The notes: generated by a model from the letters alone, not told the origin. A DNA stretch of 64,000 nt from Neobacillus citreus (GCF_018343545.2 NZ_JAGYPE020000008.1:67173-131172), one strand, 5' to 3'; counted from the first letter of the stretch, positions 9,074 to 18,277 are shown. Numbers and translations: made by a program.

Positions 9074-9727
9074 TTATCCCCTCCGTTTTTTTAGTCCTTT
9101 CTCCTGGTGCTTCTCCTCCACATGTCCATTTTTTTCATGTTTGTTTAGTCTTGCTTCAATTCTTCTTCCAGCGAACCAAAGAATAAAAATGATAATAAAA
9201 ACAATAATCGTCCGAAACGGCTGAGTAACCAAGGAGCGAATATCATATCCAATGAAACTAATGGTAAAAATCATCACCATTTTTCCAATGCATACTGCAA
9301 GCATATACTGGGCAAAGCTTAGCTTCGAAAGCCCAGCCACAATATTAACCACTGCAGATGGTGTAAAGGGAAAACAAAGCAGCAAAAACAACGGGCCAAA
9401 CCCATGCCGTTCCACCCAGTCCATCAGCCTTCGGACTTTCTGGTGCCTCGGCAAAAAGGCAAGCAATCGTTTTTGCCCATATTTTCTGATGAATGAAAAG
9501 ACTAGCAGCGCGCCAATGCAGGCACCCAGCCAGGAATACAGAAATCCCAGCCAGAGCCCAAAAGCACTAGCATTGGCCATCACAAATAAAAATAATGGGA
9601 GAAACGGCAGGAAGGCTTCAAGTATCGTCAACAGAATTCCAGGCAAAGGCCCAAGGGCCTTATAGTCCTGAATAAGGTTCATGATATTTTCGAGTGTAAA
9701 CCAAGCTTTAAATGTTTCAAAATCCAT
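9074..9727 (-). CDS. yhjE: TVP38/TMEM64 (DedA-like) membrane protein, YhjE-like
   Basis: From the start MDFETFKAWF (ATG behind GTAGGAG) the protein has 217 residues. The frame is open further upstream but without a ribosome site. It has several hydrophobic spans and the SNARE-associated/TVP38 core: a glycine-rich segment FGLWLGFLYSWLGACIGALLVF followed by CFPFTPSAVVNIVAGLSKLSF. Proteins of this family are membrane proteins, some implicated in lipid handling. The B. subtilis role is not settled. It is tightly coupled to the signal peptidase gene downstream. Confidence 0.85.
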   Translation of the reverse strand: MDFETFKAWFTLENIMNLIQDYKALGPLPGILLTILEAFLPFLPLFLFVMANASAFGLWLGFLYSWLGACIGALLVFSFIRKYGQKRLLAFLPRHQKVRRLMDWVERHGFGPLFLLLCFPFTPSAVVNIVAGLSKLSFAQYMLAVCIGKMVMIFTISFIGYDIRSLVTQPFRTIIVFIIIFILWFAGRRIEARLNKHEKNGHVEEKHQEKGLKKRRG

Positions 9728-9776
9728 CCGTGTTCTCCTACCCGCTTCTAATTCTATTTTATATCCTAGACAAGTA

Positions 9777-10718
9777 TTATTTTGTAATAAATTGGTGAAG
9801 CGCCTCTTTATTTTTTGCAAGATTTATATCCAAAATGGCGCCCTCCCCTTTAACCCGCGTCTCTTCAAAACTGTTATCAACAGGGATCCGTAATGTTTCG
9901 ACACTTCCCCTTTTATCGGCGAAGAAGTCTTTCCCCATAAAGAGGATATCCGATGTTTTCATATTTGTATTAACGTAAGGAGCCACCACACCTATTAGCT
10001 TTGGCAGTTTTGGAAGGGTTTGAATCGCACTTAATTGGTCACCAATGGCCTGTACTGCCTTCTGCTGCCGCTCGACCCGCCCAAAATCACCAATGGCATC
10101 ATGACGGAAGCGGACATAACTTAACATCTGCTGGCCATTCAACTTTTGCAGCCCGGGCTGCAGCGGTGGATCAACATATGCCGACATTTTCTTCTCCACA
10201 TCGATTTCTACCCCATGTGGGAACGCTTCATCAATCAGCTGGACAAACCCTTGGAAATCAACAATCGCATAATACTGCAAATCAATATCAAAATTCTGCT
10301 TAATCGTTTGCCTTATTAACTCCGGACCGCCAATGGCGAAAGCAGAATTTATTTTATGCTTGCCATGCCCAGGGATGGCCACATAGCTGTCGCGCATAAT
10401 CGAGGTAAGTTTAAAAGTCCCTTTGTCCTCGTTGTAATGGGCAATCATGATGGTATCTGAGCGAGCTTTTTCTTCCCCGCGCGAATCGCTTCCGAGCATC
10501 AGAACATTTGTGTCGCCATACTGATCCTTCTGTCCATCAAATTTATACACTACCTTTTGCTCTTTCGTTTCATTATCAATTTTTTTTAATGATTGATTGA
10601 CACCCTGTTTATATTGAAAATAGGAGTAAGCCGCTCCGGCCCCAATTAAAAGTAATAACACCAATAATACGGATTTCCATCTTCTCCTTTTCTTATTTCG
10701 ATGTTTATCAGCTCGCAT
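9777..10718 (-). CDS. LytR-CpsA-Psr (LCP) family cell-wall polymer ligase
   Basis: This 313-residue protein has a basic N-terminus (MRADKHRNKKRRRWK), one membrane span at about 14-33 and an extracellular LCP domain. The LCP motifs visible are DTIMIAHYN, SIMRDSYVAIPG, INSAFAIGGPELI, VDFQGFVQLID and YVRFRHDAIGDFGRVERQQ, with its conserved arginines. LCP enzymes transfer teichoic acids or other anionic polymers from lipid carriers to peptidoglycan. ATG at 10718 is preferred because AAGGTG, the ribosome site, overlaps the alternative GTG three codons upstream. Which B. subtilis paralogue (TagT, TagU, TagV or YvhJ) it matches cannot be decided by eye. Confidence 0.9.
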   Translation of the reverse strand: MRADKHRNKKRRRWKSVLLVLLLLIGAGAAYSYFQYKQGVNQSLKKIDNETKEQKVVYKFDGQKDQYGDTNVLMLGSDSRGEEKARSDTIMIAHYNEDKGTFKLTSIMRDSYVAIPGHGKHKINSAFAIGGPELIRQTIKQNFDIDLQYYAIVDFQGFVQLIDEAFPHGVEIDVEKKMSAYVDPPLQPGLQKLNGQQMLSYVRFRHDAIGDFGRVERQQKAVQAIGDQLSAIQTLPKLPKLIGVVAPYVNTNMKTSDILFMGKDFFADKRGSVETLRIPVDNSFEETRVKGEGAILDINLAKNKEALHQFITK

Positions 10719-10947
10719 GTTTATCACCTTAATCTATGTATTTTTGGGTTTCACCACTATATATGACTGTTTTTTTCTATCCTTCGTTTCTTCTTTAATT
10801 CATTTTCCCCTATCAGATATCCTTCTATTAATAAAAACTTTCTCATGAATTTGTCGAATATTTCAATTAAAAAGCTCACCTAGAGCAAAGCTAGAAGCGT
10901 GGCAGCAGTATTGCATTTATGTTTTCTTTTTTGTAAAATAAAAACAG

Positions 10948-10966
10948 GAACGTAGGTTCGTATAAA
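10948..10966 (+). promoter_or_regulatory. LexA (SOS) box next to -10 of yhjD-like gene
   Basis: GAACGTAGGTTCG matches the Gram-positive SOS-box core GAAC-N4-GTTC exactly. It is directly followed by TATAAAAT, a good -10 sequence, and the yhjD-like start codon is 20 bases on. LexA bound here would block the promoter. I recall yhjD among DNA-damage-induced genes of B. subtilis but could not check this. Confidence 0.7.
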
Positions 10967-10986
10967 ATGAAGGGTGAGATCTTATT

Positions 10987-11352
10987 ATGACGCGAATTCC
11001 GGAGAATGACCGTGATATTATGGAAAAAGCCATTTATTTACCAATGGTTTTAACGATCTTAAATAGGGATTTGAATGTGGTGGAGAAGAGTCCATTTAAA
11101 TTGAAAAAACCATATTTGGAGTTAATCGAAGTAACGATGAAGGCTATTCAGGGGGAATTAGCCGAGGTAAAGCAATATATGAAAAAGAATAAGCTTCAGG
11201 TTAGTGAAACCAAACGGGACGATGCCTTTACCATGTACATGTTTATCTATAAAGGTTATGAAGAGCATCATAATTATTTTAATCCGCGCATCCGCAATAA
11301 GGTCCAAGAATTAATGGAAACCTACTTATTAAAAAAACACCTGTCCCGTTAA
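10987..11352 (+). CDS. yhjD: YhjD-like conserved protein, possibly SOS-induced
   Basis: This 121-residue soluble, charged and largely helical protein has no signal peptide or known catalytic motif. It begins MTRIPENDRDIMEKAIYLPM, and its length and position beside yhjE agree with B. subtilis YhjD. The ATG is preceded by AAGGGTGAGAT. A LexA box covers its promoter, suggesting a role after DNA damage, but the molecular function is unknown. Its 3' end faces comK, with no clear terminator in the 18-base gap. Confidence 0.75.
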   Translation: MTRIPENDRDIMEKAIYLPMVLTILNRDLNVVEKSPFKLKKPYLELIEVTMKAIQGELAEVKQYMKKNKLQVSETKRDDAFTMYMFIYKGYEEHHNYFNPRIRNKVQELMETYLLKKHLSR

Positions 11353-11370
11353 CCCGCCACAAAGTCATTT

Positions 11371-11913
11371 TTATTTATAATCATGTGAATGTTCAGAGGC
11401 TTTAATAGGCTTTGGAGCATTAAATAGGTAAGTCATTTTTTTATTACCTTCGATTCTTTGGAGGAGCTTTGTTTTTAATAAGGCCGTTCTTAACATTTGT
11501 CCTTCAATAGTCCCAAATGAAACTGAAAAAAGATGCGTTTGTTTATTTTGGAAAGTAACTTGAGTTTGATGAGGCCCTAGACGACGGTAATTCTCAACGT
11601 GCTCATGTGAAATCCAAATACATTCGGGGCGGCTCGGTGATGTGGTTGGAAAAAAGAATATATGGTTTGCAGGCTCAATGGCAATAGGAATCTTACGGGA
11701 ATATCCAATTAGTTGTCTAGTCCCCTTCTTTCTGCTTTCATAATCGACGCCAAAATAGTCGCAGCTTTTTTTGATGATGTCTAATGGTTTAAAAGGTGAA
11801 ATAAATTCATCATCCACCTCAATAATCTTTGTGTATACTTTACTTCCATATTCCATAGGTGCTAAAAACATGGTACATGAATTAATCTCATACTCTTCAA
11901 TTTGTTTTTTCAA
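11371..11913 (-). CDS. comK: Competence transcription factor ComK
   Basis: The protein has about 180 residues from a TTG start 8 bases behind AGGAG. A second TTG three codons upstream abuts that site and is less likely. ComK signatures are clear: KPLDIIKKSCDYFGVDYESRKKGT, NHIFFFPTTSPSRPECIWISHEHV, VTFQNKQTHLFSVSFGTIEGQMLRTALLKTKL. ComK is the master activator of DNA-uptake genes and binds paired AT-rich boxes of the A4-N5-T4 kind. The upstream 190 bases are very AT-rich, as expected for an autoregulated comK promoter, but no box was assigned. The tail after the last helix is shorter than in B. subtilis. Confidence 0.93.
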   Translation of the reverse strand: MKKQIEEYEINSCTMFLAPMEYGSKVYTKIIEVDDEFISPFKPLDIIKKSCDYFGVDYESRKKGTRQLIGYSRKIPIAIEPANHIFFFPTTSPSRPECIWISHEHVENYRRLGPHQTQVTFQNKQTHLFSVSFGTIEGQMLRTALLKTKLLQRIEGNKKMTYLFNAPKPIKASEHSHDYK

Positions 11914-12105
11914 ACTCGTCAACTCCTATTCATATGACTTCCACCATATCTTAACACTTTTATTTCCCAAAGCATTTACTTTTCTGAATTGTTACTAAAT
12001 TATTCACAAATCCTGTCAAGGAAAAAGTTTTACGAAAATTATAAATACTATTGATAATATTCTAAAAACTCCATATAATAAAAAAAAGCATCAGAGGTGA
12101 TTTTC

Positions 12106-12342
12106 TTGAATGAAAAATCCTACACGGACTTAATGAAAGTTGCTGCTATGAAACGGAACCAAAGGAAAGAGAATTTCGTCCAGGACCTCTACATCGACAT
12201 GCTTTTATCGGAAATCCAGCTTACGGTTGAAAAGGAAAAATTGCTGCGGAAAATTGACTCGGCTATTGATCGTCGGGACAAAAAGTTGTTCATCCTGTTA
12301 TCGGGCCAGCTTAGGGAAATCAATAAGAAGTTTGGAACTTGA
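12106..12342 (+). CDS. yhzC: IDEAL-domain small protein (YhzC-like)
   Basis: This 78-residue protein starts at TTG, 7 bases after AGAGGTG; a GTG three codons upstream lies inside that ribosome site. The C-terminal half (KLLRKIDSAIDRRDKKLFILLSGQLREIN) is the IDEAL domain, a short helical module also found in small Bacillus proteins such as YpiB. Divergence from comK matches the B. subtilis yhzC-comK arrangement. Its function is unknown. Confidence 0.78.
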   Translation: MNEKSYTDLMKVAAMKRNQRKENFVQDLYIDMLLSEIQLTVEKEKLLRKIDSAIDRRDKKLFILLSGQLREINKKFGT

Positions 12343-12355
12343 ATATTTTCACATT

Positions 12356-12380
12356 AAACCGTCATTGACGGTTTTTCTTT
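12356..12380 (+). terminator. Terminator of yhzC-like gene
   Basis: AAACCGTC and GACGGTTT flank a 3-base loop and are followed by TTTCTTTTT on the plus strand. Confidence 0.8.
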
Positions 12381-12390
12381 TTGGCAAGCG

Positions 12391-12426
12391 AAAAAAGCTG
12401 AAGATCAATGATCCTCAGCTTTTTTT
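12391..12426 (-). terminator. Terminator of yhfN
   Basis: AAAAAAGCTGA and TCAGCTTTTTT arms close around a GATC-containing loop. The A-run on the plus strand serves as T-run for the minus-strand yhfN transcript. Confidence 0.8.
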
Positions 12427-12435
12427 AATAAAATT

Positions 12436-13707
12436 TTATTCTGTTCGATGCTTGACCTCATATTCTTCCAGTTTGGAAATTCGGTCCAGCATTGGCGGGT
12501 GGGTGTAGCGGAAAATTTTCACCAGCATTGGCGGATTGACTTGACTTAAGCCGTTGCGTGTCAACTCTTGAAATGATGTGATGGCGGCATCCGGATTTTT
12601 CGTCATCTCAATTGCATAGGTGTCAGCCCTTGTTTCCTGATAGCGGGAGACGAGATTTGACAGCGGGCTTGAAGCAAATAGCAGCATTGAGATAATCATG
12701 TAAAATAACGGGAGCGACCGTATATCCTTTGTGTCGGAAATTTTCAGTTCTTTTCCAAAGCGGTCAACCGCCCAATTCATCATCCGGTAGGTTACATACA
12801 ACCCGAGAAGCGATAGCAGCAGGTAGCCAGCAATTCCCCAATATATATGCTTCTCCACATAATGCCCCATCTCGTGAGCCATGATAAATAAAATTTGCTC
12901 ATCTGAGAGTTTATTTAAGGTAGTATCCCAGAGGACAATCCGGGCATTGGAGCCAATCCCAGCGACGTAGGCATTCATGGCATTTGTTTTTTCCGCCATA
13001 TTCACCTCAAAGACATGCTCCGCAGGGATATGGGCCTTATCAGCCAATGTCAGGATTTTGGTTTCTAATGCTTTGTCTTTCAAAGGATAAAAGTCATTAT
13101 ATAACGGATCGATAATGACAGGCTGAATAAACATCATAAATAGAGTGAACGGAACCGATAACAGCCAGCCGTAAAGCCACCATCGTTTTTGGCTTTTTCT
13201 CATAAGCCAGTATAAGACAGGAACAATAATGAGCCATGTTGCATAATTAAGCCAAAAATCAATCAGTTCGTCCTTCATCCAAGAAGGAAAGGATTGCGTT
13301 GAAATATGATACGTTTTTGATAAGGAAAAGCTGATATAGCTTAATGGCAGTACCGCAATAAAGGCAAACAAGGATAACCAGAATAGGTAGACTGGGGTGT
13401 GCAGCAGTTTATGTTTCACCGAGTCCTCAGCCCAGCGTTTGAATGCCTTCGACAAGCCAAATAATAAAATCAGAAAGTAAATCAGCCATTCCAGCGGAGT
13501 AGATAGGAAAAACAGTAGATTTCTAATTTTCGAATATTCCTCACTCAAGCTAAGTTCTCTTCCATTTAAAAAAGTAGCCGGATCCGCCTTTGTTCCTTCA
13601 TATTCAAACGGAAGCTTCGGGTCGGCAAACTGGAATAAGTACCAGTAAAAAAATAAGCCATATAAAACAAAGGCCAAAACTGCATAGACCCCCATTTTTC
13701 TCGCCAT
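12436..13707 (-). CDS. yhfN: M48 (Ste24-type) membrane zinc endopeptidase, YhfN-like
   Basis: This 423-residue integral membrane protein has several hydrophobic spans and the zinc motif HEMGH in ILFIMAHEMGHYVEKH. The conserved ETRADTYAIEMT further on supplies the third zinc ligand. Upstream, VFEVNMAEKTNAMNAYVAGIGSNARIVLWDTTL is typical of Ste24/CAAX-protease homologues. Length and neighbourhood match B. subtilis YhfN. Bacteria lack CAAX prenylation, so the substrate is likely another membrane protein and is not known. Confidence 0.92.
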   Translation of the reverse strand: MARKMGVYAVLAFVLYGLFFYWYLFQFADPKLPFEYEGTKADPATFLNGRELSLSEEYSKIRNLLFFLSTPLEWLIYFLILLFGLSKAFKRWAEDSVKHKLLHTPVYLFWLSLFAFIAVLPLSYISFSLSKTYHISTQSFPSWMKDELIDFWLNYATWLIIVPVLYWLMRKSQKRWWLYGWLLSVPFTLFMMFIQPVIIDPLYNDFYPLKDKALETKILTLADKAHIPAEHVFEVNMAEKTNAMNAYVAGIGSNARIVLWDTTLNKLSDEQILFIMAHEMGHYVEKHIYWGIAGYLLLSLLGLYVTYRMMNWAVDRFGKELKISDTKDIRSLPLFYMIISMLLFASSPLSNLVSRYQETRADTYAIEMTKNPDAAITSFQELTRNGLSQVNPPMLVKIFRYTHPPMLDRISKLEEYEVKHRTE

Positions 13708-13798
13708 GATTTGTCCCCCTTTGTGTACAACCCTCTATATTTAGTTTAGTTTAAAATGCGGGAAATAGAACTTCATGTTTTTTTTCTTCTAAAATAGT

Positions 13799-13830
13799 TT
13801 CGGTCACGCAGAAATATCTACGTGACCGAA
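13799..13830 (-). terminator. Hairpin after enoyl-CoA hydratase gene
   Basis: TTCGGTCACG and CGTGACCGAA arms (10 bp) surround 12 bases. Only a weak T-run follows on the minus strand (ACTATTTT). Confidence 0.6.
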
Positions 13831-13844
13831 TTTGAAAAACTAGC

Positions 13845-14621
13845 TTATTTCCCCTTAAAAACCGGTTTTCTTTTCTCTCCAAATGCCTGAAGTGCCTCAA
13901 TTCTGTCTTCTGTCGGGAGTGTCACCTCATATGCCTTGCGCTCAATTTGCAGCCCGGTGTTCAAATCAGTATTCATCCCTTGTTTAACCGCAAATTTCGC
14001 CTGCTGTAAGGCCACTGGACCATTAGCAAGGATTTGTGAGCAGAATGCACGACTTTCATCCAATAGCCCATTACCTTCTACCACTCTTGTTAAAATGCCA
14101 TAGCTAAAGGCTTCTTCTGCCGTTAGCCTTCTAGCAGTTAAAATAAGCTCCAATGCCTTCGCCTGCCCAATCAAGCGCGGCAGCCGCTGTGTTCCCCCTG
14201 CCCCCGGAATGATGGCAAGACTCGTTTCTGTCAGCCCCATCAAGGCACCGCTTGCGGCAAACCGAAAATCGCAAGCCAAAGCAAGCTCCATCCCTCCGCC
14301 AAAGGCAAATCCATTGATCGCTGCAATCGTCGGCTGCGGCAGCTGGTCAATCGCATTAAAACATTCGTTGATTTTAAACAGATTACGCTTCACCTGTTCA
14401 TCCGTCAGGCTTTTGCGCTCTTTTAAATCGGCACCGACACTGAATGCCTTCTCCCCTGCACCAGTAAAAATAACAGCCCGTATATCCGGATTGACGCGTA
14501 TTTCCTCAACCGTATTCTGCAATTCCATTAAAGTTTCATGGTTAAAGGCATTCAGTGCATCAGCGCGATTGATCGTAACAACCGCTATGTGGCTGGCAAC
14601 CTCAAGTAAAATGGCCTTCAT
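13845..14621 (-). CDS. Enoyl-CoA hydratase/isomerase family protein
   Basis: This 258-residue crotonase-fold protein has the oxyanion-hole segment FSVGADLKER and both catalytic glutamates: Glu in GGGMELALACDF and Glu in TETSLAIIPGAGGTQRL. Both residues being present points to a true enoyl-CoA hydratase (or methylglutaconyl-CoA hydratase), adding water to 2-enoyl-CoA in fatty-acid or branched-chain amino-acid breakdown. It has a good ribosome site (AAGGGGTGCAGG) before ATG. It lies directly downstream of lcfB on the same strand, after a terminator, where B. subtilis has aprE and other genes. The substrate cannot be told from sequence alone. Confidence 0.9.
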   Translation of the reverse strand: MKAILLEVASHIAVVTINRADALNAFNHETLMELQNTVEEIRVNPDIRAVIFTGAGEKAFSVGADLKERKSLTDEQVKRNLFKINECFNAIDQLPQPTIAAINGFAFGGGMELALACDFRFAASGALMGLTETSLAIIPGAGGTQRLPRLIGQAKALELILTARRLTAEEAFSYGILTRVVEGNGLLDESRAFCSQILANGPVALQQAKFAVKQGMNTDLNTGLQIERKAYEVTLPTEDRIEALQAFGEKRKPVFKGK

Positions 14622-14654
14622 TGATCCTGCACCCCTTTCGCCTTTATAAATTCG

Positions 14655-14683
14655 AAAAAGGCAAGCTAAAAGCCTGCCTTTTT
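14655..14683 (-). terminator. Terminator of lcfB
   Basis: On the minus strand AAAGGCAGGCT pairs with AGCTTGCCTTT (one mismatch) across a short T loop and is followed by TTTTT. Confidence 0.78.
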
Positions 14684-14695
14684 CATTAAAAAATT

Positions 14696-16258
14696 TTAGT
14701 TCCCAACAGTCTGCGCTACCTGTGTCTTTAAAGCGCGTCTTAAAATTTTACCGGTCGTATTCTTTGGAAGTTCCTCTAGAAAGACAACTGAAGAAGGAAC
14801 TTTATACTTGGCAAGATGCTCCTTGCAGTAGCTAATCATCTCTTCTTCCGTAAGATCTGCCCTTTTACTTACGACATATGCCTGTACCGCTTCTCCTTGG
14901 TTCAGATCCGGAACACCAAGCACCGCAACTTCAACAACATCAGAATGATTATAGATGACTTCTTCTACCTCACGTGGGTATACATTGTAGCCGCCAACGA
15001 TAATCATATCCTTTTTGCGGTCAACAATATAAAAATAGCCCTCTTCATCCATTCTTGCCATATCTCCCGTATGAAGCCAGCCGTCTTTAATGCTCGCTGC
15101 CGTTTCCTCCGGCATTTTATAATAGCCCTTCATTACGTTTGGACCACGGACAATCAGTTCGCCAACCTCGCCGACAGGAACCTCTTCGCCAAGTTCATTC
15201 ACGACTTTGTTTTCCACATTAACGATGGAAGGTCCGATCGAACCTGCCTTGCGTGGACGATCAAGCGGGTTAAAGCAGGTAACCGGAGAGGCCTCCGAAA
15301 GACCATAGCCTTCAGAAATGAGCACATCAAATTTCTTTTCGAAGTTTTCTAATAGGGCAACAGGCATCGCGGCACCGCCGGAAATGCAAAGACGTAATGA
15401 ACTTAAGTCCTCAGGGCTTCCTTCCGGATATTGAAATAAGAAATTATACATAGTTGGTACACCTGCAAAAACCGTCGCCTGATATTCTTTCGCAAGTTGA
15501 AAAATATCCTTCGGGCTAAATTTTGGGGCAATCAATAGAGTTGCTCCTTTTAACAGCGGTGCATTCAAAGCAACCGTTAAGCAAAAGACGTGGAACATTG
15601 GCAAGGTTGTAATCACACGGTCGGCATCATTCATTTTCAAATAAGTGCCGACATCACTGGCATTGCTATACAGATTTTTATGTGTCAGCATCGCGCCTTT
15701 TGGCTTACCCGTTGTACCTGAAGTATAAAGGATAATGGCAGTATCATCGTCATGAAGTTCAGGACCCTGGAAACTTAATTCACCGGATGCCACCACATCT
15801 GTAAACGATTTCATTTTAGGATACACGGTAAATCCCTCAACACCAGGCTGTGCCAATCCCTTTTGCTCTGTTTCGCAAATAATATAGTGGCTCACTTTCG
15901 GAAGCATGGTATGAACTTTTTCTGCTAATGGAATCATCAGATCAAGGCCGACAACCACTTTTACATCGCCATTTTTCAGGATATAACCGATCTCATCAGC
16001 GGTATAAATCGGATTGACCGGAATAACTGTTGCCCCTAGGCGGAGTGCCCCATACAACCCAATGACAAAATGCGGGGAATTCCCCAGCAATAGTGCGATA
16101 TGGTCCCCTTGTTTTACCCCCAATTTCTCAAGGCCTGAAGCAAACTTGGTAATCGCCCCATCCAGTTCGGCATATGTACTGGATTTGCCCATAAAGTGGT
16201 AAGCAATTTTCGTGGCTGAAGCCTTGGCAGTTTCATGAAGCTGTGTCGATAGATTCAT
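14696..16258 (-). CDS. lcfB: Long-chain fatty-acid-CoA ligase LcfB
   Basis: This 520-residue adenylate-forming enzyme is collinear with B. subtilis LcfB/YhfL. It has the P-loop-like [16 protein letters not shown], motif [56 protein letters not shown], and the C-terminal catalytic lysine in [12 protein letters not shown]. It activates fatty acids with ATP and CoA for beta-oxidation or lipid recycling. The start [11 protein letters not shown] sits behind GGGGAGAGAG; the frame extends 11 codons further without need. A FadR-type operator lies immediately upstream, so repression in the absence of long-chain acyl-CoA is likely. Confidence 0.95.
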   Translation of the reverse strand: MNLSTQLHETAKASATKIAYHFMGKSSTYAELDGAITKFASGLEKLGVKQGDHIALLLGNSPHFVIGLYGALRLGATVIPVNPIYTADEIGYILKNGDVKVVVGLDLMIPLAEKVHTMLPKVSHYIICETEQKGLAQPGVEGFTVYPKMKSFTDVVASGELSFQGPELHDDDTAIILYTSGTTGKPKGAMLTHKNLYSNASDVGTYLKMNDADRVITTLPMFHVFCLTVALNAPLLKGATLLIAPKFSPKDIFQLAKEYQATVFAGVPTMYNFLFQYPEGSPEDLSSLRLCISGGAAMPVALLENFEKKFDVLISEGYGLSEASPVTCFNPLDRPRKAGSIGPSIVNVENKVVNELGEEVPVGEVGELIVRGPNVMKGYYKMPEETAASIKDGWLHTGDMARMDEEGYFYIVDRKKDMIIVGGYNVYPREVEEVIYNHSDVVEVAVLGVPDLNQGEAVQAYVVSKRADLTEEEMISYCKEHLAKYKVPSSVVFLEELPKNTTGKILRRALKTQVAQTVGN

Positions 16259-16275
16259 ATTCTCTCTCCCCTCAA

Positions 16276-16295
16276 ATGAATGAATGCTCATTCAC
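16276..16295 (-). promoter_or_regulatory. FadR-type operator upstream of lcfB
   Basis: TGAATGAATGCTCATTCA consists of perfect 7-bp inverted arms (TGAATGA/TCATTCA) around 4 bases. It agrees with the B. subtilis FadR (YsiA) consensus ATGAATGA-N4-TCATTCAT. It lies about 18 bases before the lcfB start. lcfB is an established FadR target in B. subtilis, where long-chain acyl-CoA relieves repression. Confidence 0.85.
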
Positions 16296-16370
16296 AAATT
16301 CGTAACAATTTTCTAAATATATTATATTGCTAGAAATTTATCTATACAAGTATAATACTTAAAAATTTCA

Positions 16371-16413
16371 GAAAAAAATAAAAATAGGAAGCGTTTTAAT
16401 ACAAACGCTTCCT
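16371..16413 (-). terminator. Terminator of yhfI-lplJ
   Basis: AGGAAGCGTTT and AAACGCTTCCT arms are followed on the minus strand by ATTTTTATTTTTTT. Confidence 0.88.
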
Positions 16414-16424
16414 GCATCCAAAAA

Positions 16425-17414
16425 TTAGTATATTAAGTTAATAAAATCCTCTTTGGAAACATTTCCAAAATAATACGTTGTATCCACATCTTCCAGCGCA
16501 CTTTCCATTTCGCTTTTTTCATAACGAATCCCACTAAGCCGCTGTTCTATTTCACTGACATCGCCCACACCAAAAAAGTCACCATAAATTTTGCAATTCT
16601 CGATGATTCCTTTGTTCACTTCAAGCCGGACATCAATGGAACCAACCGGGAACCTGTGCGAGTGCTGTAAATTGAATTTTGGAGACTTTCCGTAATTCCA
16701 ATCCCAGTTTTGATATCTTTCTTTGGAAAGCTGATTGATGTTTTGCCAATCTTCTTCCGTTAACACATACTCAGGAACATCTTCCTGTCCTTCAAAAATA
16801 TATTTAAGGAGCAAGGAGCGGAATTCCTCGATGCTTATTTTTTCTGATAAAAATTCAGAAATGTTAGCAACCCGGCCGCGGACTGATTTGATTCCTTTGG
16901 ATTCAATCTTATCTTTCTTCACCTTTAAGGCAGATACAACGTTTTCCATTTCAGAATTCAAAAGCAGTGTTCCATGGCTGAACATTCTCCCCTTTGTCGA
17001 AAATTGGGCATTTCCAGAAATCTTCCGCCCGTCTACTTCGATGTCATTACGGCCGCTTAGCTCGGCATTTACTCCTAACTTTCTTAAGGCCTCTATCACC
17101 GGTTCAGTAAATTTACGGAAATTATGAAAACTTTCACCGTCATCCTTCGTGATGAAACTAAAGTTTAAATTCCCCAAATCATGATAAACCGCCCCGCCGC
17201 CTGATAATCGGCGGACCACATGGATGCCGTTCTTTTCCACATATTCAGTATTAATTTCTTCAATCGTATTTTGATTTTTTCCAATGATGATGGATGGCTC
17301 ATTTATGTAAAATAATAAATACGTCTCATTAATATCAAGATTCTTTAATGCATACTCCTCAATCGCCAGGTTAATGCGCGGATCAGTAATCCCTTTATTA
17401 TCAATAAACAGCAT
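16425..17414 (-). CDS. lplJ: Lipoate-protein ligase LplJ
   Basis: This is about 329 residues from MLFIDNKG. In-frame GTG and TTG codons two and three codons upstream are nearer the GGGGG site, so the exact start is uncertain. Family motifs are NEPSIIIGKNQNTIEEIN, VVRRLSGGGAVYHDLGNLNFSF, the lysine-containing GRNDIEVDGRKISGNAQF and, in the C-terminal accessory domain, YQNWDWNYGKSPKFN. It attaches scavenged lipoate to E2 subunits and GcvH. It lies 17 bases after yhfI, as in B. subtilis (yhfI-lplJ). Confidence 0.95.
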   Translation of the reverse strand: MLFIDNKGITDPRINLAIEEYALKNLDINETYLLFYINEPSIIIGKNQNTIEEINTEYVEKNGIHVVRRLSGGGAVYHDLGNLNFSFITKDDGESFHNFRKFTEPVIEALRKLGVNAELSGRNDIEVDGRKISGNAQFSTKGRMFSHGTLLLNSEMENVVSALKVKKDKIESKGIKSVRGRVANISEFLSEKISIEEFRSLLLKYIFEGQEDVPEYVLTEEDWQNINQLSKERYQNWDWNYGKSPKFNLQHSHRFPVGSIDVRLEVNKGIIENCKIYGDFFGVGDVSEIEQRLSGIRYEKSEMESALEDVDTTYYFGNVSKEDFINLIY

Positions 17415-17431
17415 ACTCACCAAATCCCCCT

Positions 17432-18166
17432 TTAAAGTTGAATAGTCTGAAATTCTTCTGCAAGTTTTATTATACCAGTAAATTCACCTGATGCCTCATG
17501 AACTAAATCACTTACATTCCCGTAATGCGGCAGGTGAGTGAGAATTAATTGCTTTACACCTGCCTCACGGGCAAACCGGCCAGCCTCTACACTGTTCATA
17601 TGTCCCGCTGATTTGCCGTTTTGATGCCCGTAAAAGTTGCACTCGCATAACAACACGTCTGCACTGCTGCTAAACTGAATAAACTCCTCTTTAAAGGCGC
17701 TATCCCCTGTATAAACCAATGACTTGCCACCCGCCTCAAATCTCATCGCATAGCAAGGCACAGGATGGTCTGTTTTTAAAAAGCTTACTTGAAACGGACC
17801 GATAGACAGGACCTGATTTGGTTCATAGGCAATTCCTTTCGTAATTGTTTTATAGGTTAATTTTGTAAATTCATGCTGATCAAAATGGTGCCCATAGATT
17901 GGCAGGGTCGGAAATTGTTTTCCCAAAAAGCCTTGGATCAGCCTCGCATGCTGCAGGACACCGATATCGGCAATATGATCAGGGTGGTAATGGGAAAGAA
18001 TAACCGCATCAAGCTCCTCAGGCTCAACGATATTTGGCAGTTTCGCAAGAACTCCGCTGCCGCAATCGACTAGCAGCCGAAACCCTTCATGTTCAAGTAA
18101 ATAGCCTGAGCTTGCTGCATCCTTTTTCGGATAGCCGCCCCAAAACCCGATGACCGTCAATTTCAT
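17432..18166 (-). CDS. yhfI: MBL-fold metallohydrolase YhfI
   Basis: This 244-residue metallo-beta-lactamase-fold protein starts at MKLTVIGFWGGYP (ATG behind GGAGGG). The metal motif HYHPDH is at 59-64 and its other ligands lie in YTGDSAF, CNFYGHQ, HMNSVEAGRFA and LTHLPHYG. The arrangement resembles RNase Z/ElaC-like or phosphodiesterase members. The substrate is unknown. It is in an operon with lplJ. Confidence 0.88.
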   Translation of the reverse strand: MKLTVIGFWGGYPKKDAASSGYLLEHEGFRLLVDCGSGVLAKLPNIVEPEELDAVILSHYHPDHIADIGVLQHARLIQGFLGKQFPTLPIYGHHFDQHEFTKLTYKTITKGIAYEPNQVLSIGPFQVSFLKTDHPVPCYAMRFEAGGKSLVYTGDSAFKEEFIQFSSSADVLLCECNFYGHQNGKSAGHMNSVEAGRFAREAGVKQLILTHLPHYGNVSDLVHEASGEFTGIIKLAEEFQTIQL

Positions 18167-18239
18167 GATAAATCCCTCCAAAATTCCAGTTCATTTTTAA
18201 TATGTACATTATCAGCAGCTCTTTACTATATTCATACAC

Positions 18240-18277
18240 GAAAAGACCAGCCGTATCAATGTTGAAGGCTGGTCTTT
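18240..18277 (-). terminator. Terminator of yhgE
   Basis: AAAGACCAGCC and GGCTGGTCTTT arms are separated by 14 bases, immediately after the yhgE stop on the minus strand. Confidence 0.78.
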
